From NCBI GenBank assembly GCA_040901795.1, contig JBBDYH010000019.1, positions 1 to 7,696 on the forward strand: 7,696 bases of DNA. The letters run 5' to 3'. A model generated the notes under the pieces. It saw only the letters and a list, made by a program, of their open reading frames with translations, did not search any database and was not told where the DNA came from. This document shows, one piece after another, positions 6,650-7,696 of this stretch. Numbering within the stretch: position 1 is the stretch's first letter; every line of letters begins with the position of its first letter. The stretch is from JBBDYH01 sp040901795 (GTDB lineage Bacteria; Planctomycetota; Planctomycetia; Pirellulales; JALHPA01). The position numbers and the translations under genes were made by a program.

Positions 6650-7696
6650 CTACTCCCATGCCACGCCGCGGGGGCCGGAGAGGACTCGGCCGATGGGCCA
6701 ACTCGCCAGACCGCAATCGGTTAATTGGCTTTGGATGCTCTCGGCGAAATAGGGGCTGACCACGAGCACCAGGCCGAGGCCCATGTTGAAGACCTGGTCC
6801 ATCTCGGCCTGCTCGACTTCGCCGAGCCGCTGTAGCCAGGTGAACACCGGCGGGACCGGCCAACTTCCGCGCTGAATGACCACACTGGCGCCATCGGGCA
6901 GAATCCGCTCCAGGTTCTCGTGCAGCCCGCCGCCGGTGATGTGCGCGATGCCGTGGACAACTTGCTTGACGCGGTAGTTGGAAAGGATCTTTCTTACTGC
7001 GCGGACGTAGATCTGCGTCGGCTCCAAGAGGGCTTCGCCCGCGGTACGACCGAGCTCTTCGACGTGATCATCAGCTTTCAAGCCGGCAATCTCAAAAACG
7101 ATTTTGCGCGCCAAGCTGAAGCCGTTGGAGTGCAGTCCGCTTGACGCCACGCCGAGGATCACGTCTTCGGGGGCGATCTGTTTGCCGTCGATCAATCGCT
7201 TGCGCTCGACCACGCCGACGCAGAAACCGGCCAGATCGTAATCGCCACGCTGGTAAAGGTCGGGCATGATCGCCGTCTCGCCGCCCAACAGGGCGCAGTC
7301 GCTCTCGATGCAGCCGTTGGAGACCCCCTCGACAATCTGTTCGAGCAGCGCCGGGTCGTCGTGCGACATCGCCACATAATCCAGGAAGAACAACGGCTCG
7401 GCGCCGCAGCAGATGGCGTCGTTGACGCTCATCGCCACGAGATCGATCCCGACCGTGCGATGGTTCCCGATCAGTTGCGCAACTTTGAGCTTCGTGCCGA
7501 CTCCGTCGGTACACGAAACGAGCACGGGATCGCTGTAATTGCGAGCAAAGAGCTGGTTGGTGAAATCGAGCTGGAAGAGGCCTGCGAAACCGCCGTCGAG
7601 CGGGATGACGCGCGGCGAGTACGTACGGTGCAGCAGCCGCGGGAGCCGCGCCATCGACTGACGGTAGACATCGAGATCGACGCCGGCATCCTTGTA
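6650..7696 (-). CDS. purM: Phosphoribosylformylglycinamidine cyclo-ligase (AIR synthetase), N-terminus cut by window edge
   Basis: PurM converts formylglycinamidine ribonucleotide and ATP to aminoimidazole ribonucleotide, the fifth step of cytoplasmic purine synthesis. The visible frame has 348 codons plus a TAG stop. It runs to the right edge beginning YKDAGVDLDVYRQSM, the usual PurM opening, so only a handful of N-terminal residues are missing. Family signatures, in visible-residue numbering, are DGVGTKLK (64-71), MSVNDAICCGAEP (89-101), GGETAIMPDLY (138-148), SSGLHSNGFS (185-194) and HITGGGLHEN (252-261). The internal ATG at 7654 is not the start because conserved sequence continues upstream of it. 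The gene converges on dsbD with the RAYT element between them. Nothing suggests damage. Confidence 0.95.
   Translation of the reverse strand, partial: YKDAGVDLDVYRQSMARLPRLLHRTYSPRVIPLDGGFAGLFQLDFTNQLFARNYSDPVLVSCTDGVGTKLKVAQLIGNHRTVGIDLVAMSVNDAICCGAEPLFFLDYVAMSHDDPALLEQIVEGVSNGCIESDCALLGGETAIMPDLYQRGDYDLAGFCVGVVERKRLIDGKQIAPEDVILGVASSGLHSNGFSLARKIVFEIAGLKADDHVEELGRTAGEALLEPTQIYVRAVRKILSNYRVKQVVHGIAHITGGGLHENLERILPDGASVVIQRGSWPVPPVFTWLQRLGEVEQAEMDQVFNMGLGLVLVVSPYFAESIQSQLTDCGLASWPIGRVLSGPRGVAWE

Overview
The window looks like a piece of a high-GC planctomycete-type chromosome, most likely of the Pirellulales group. This is inference: it rests on the secreted DUF5117/metzincin-type protease, a divergent phosphotransferase, a large DsbD with two N-terminal domains, and two families of palindromic repeats of a kind I associate with these genomes. 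No rRNA or other taxonomic marker is present, so the assignment is tentative.

Layout, left to right. Positions 1-1939 (minus strand) hold the N-terminal 646 codons of a secreted zinc metalloprotease whose C-terminus lies beyond the left edge. A divergent 192-bp intergenic stretch follows. An aminoglycoside-phosphotransferase-fold protein (2132-3178, plus) has an altered catalytic loop, and its stop codon lies inside a palindromic repeat. That repeat is the left arm of a roughly 120-bp inverted-repeat element (3166-3285) resembling a BIME or MITE. Next comes a full-length thiol:disulfide interchange protein DsbD (3381-5963, plus). Directly after it, a compact element of about 690 bp (5958-6647) carries a REP-associated tyrosine transposase (RAYT, Y1/HUH type) bounded by 36-bp inverted repeats with one mismatch. 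The window closes with purM (6650-7696, minus), whose first few codons lie beyond the right edge.

Functionally the genes are a mixture: envelope proteolysis, periplasmic thiol reduction, purine biosynthesis and an uncharacterised kinase-like protein. They do not form an obvious pathway or operon. The coherent theme is repeat biology. The RAYT sits between the convergent dsbD and purM genes, and its terminal repeats begin with GTAG next to a palindrome, as expected of REP sequences. The dsbD stop codon lies within the left repeat, and the purM stop codon is 2 bp beyond the right one. I see no CRISPR array, tRNA, rRNA or clear defence system.
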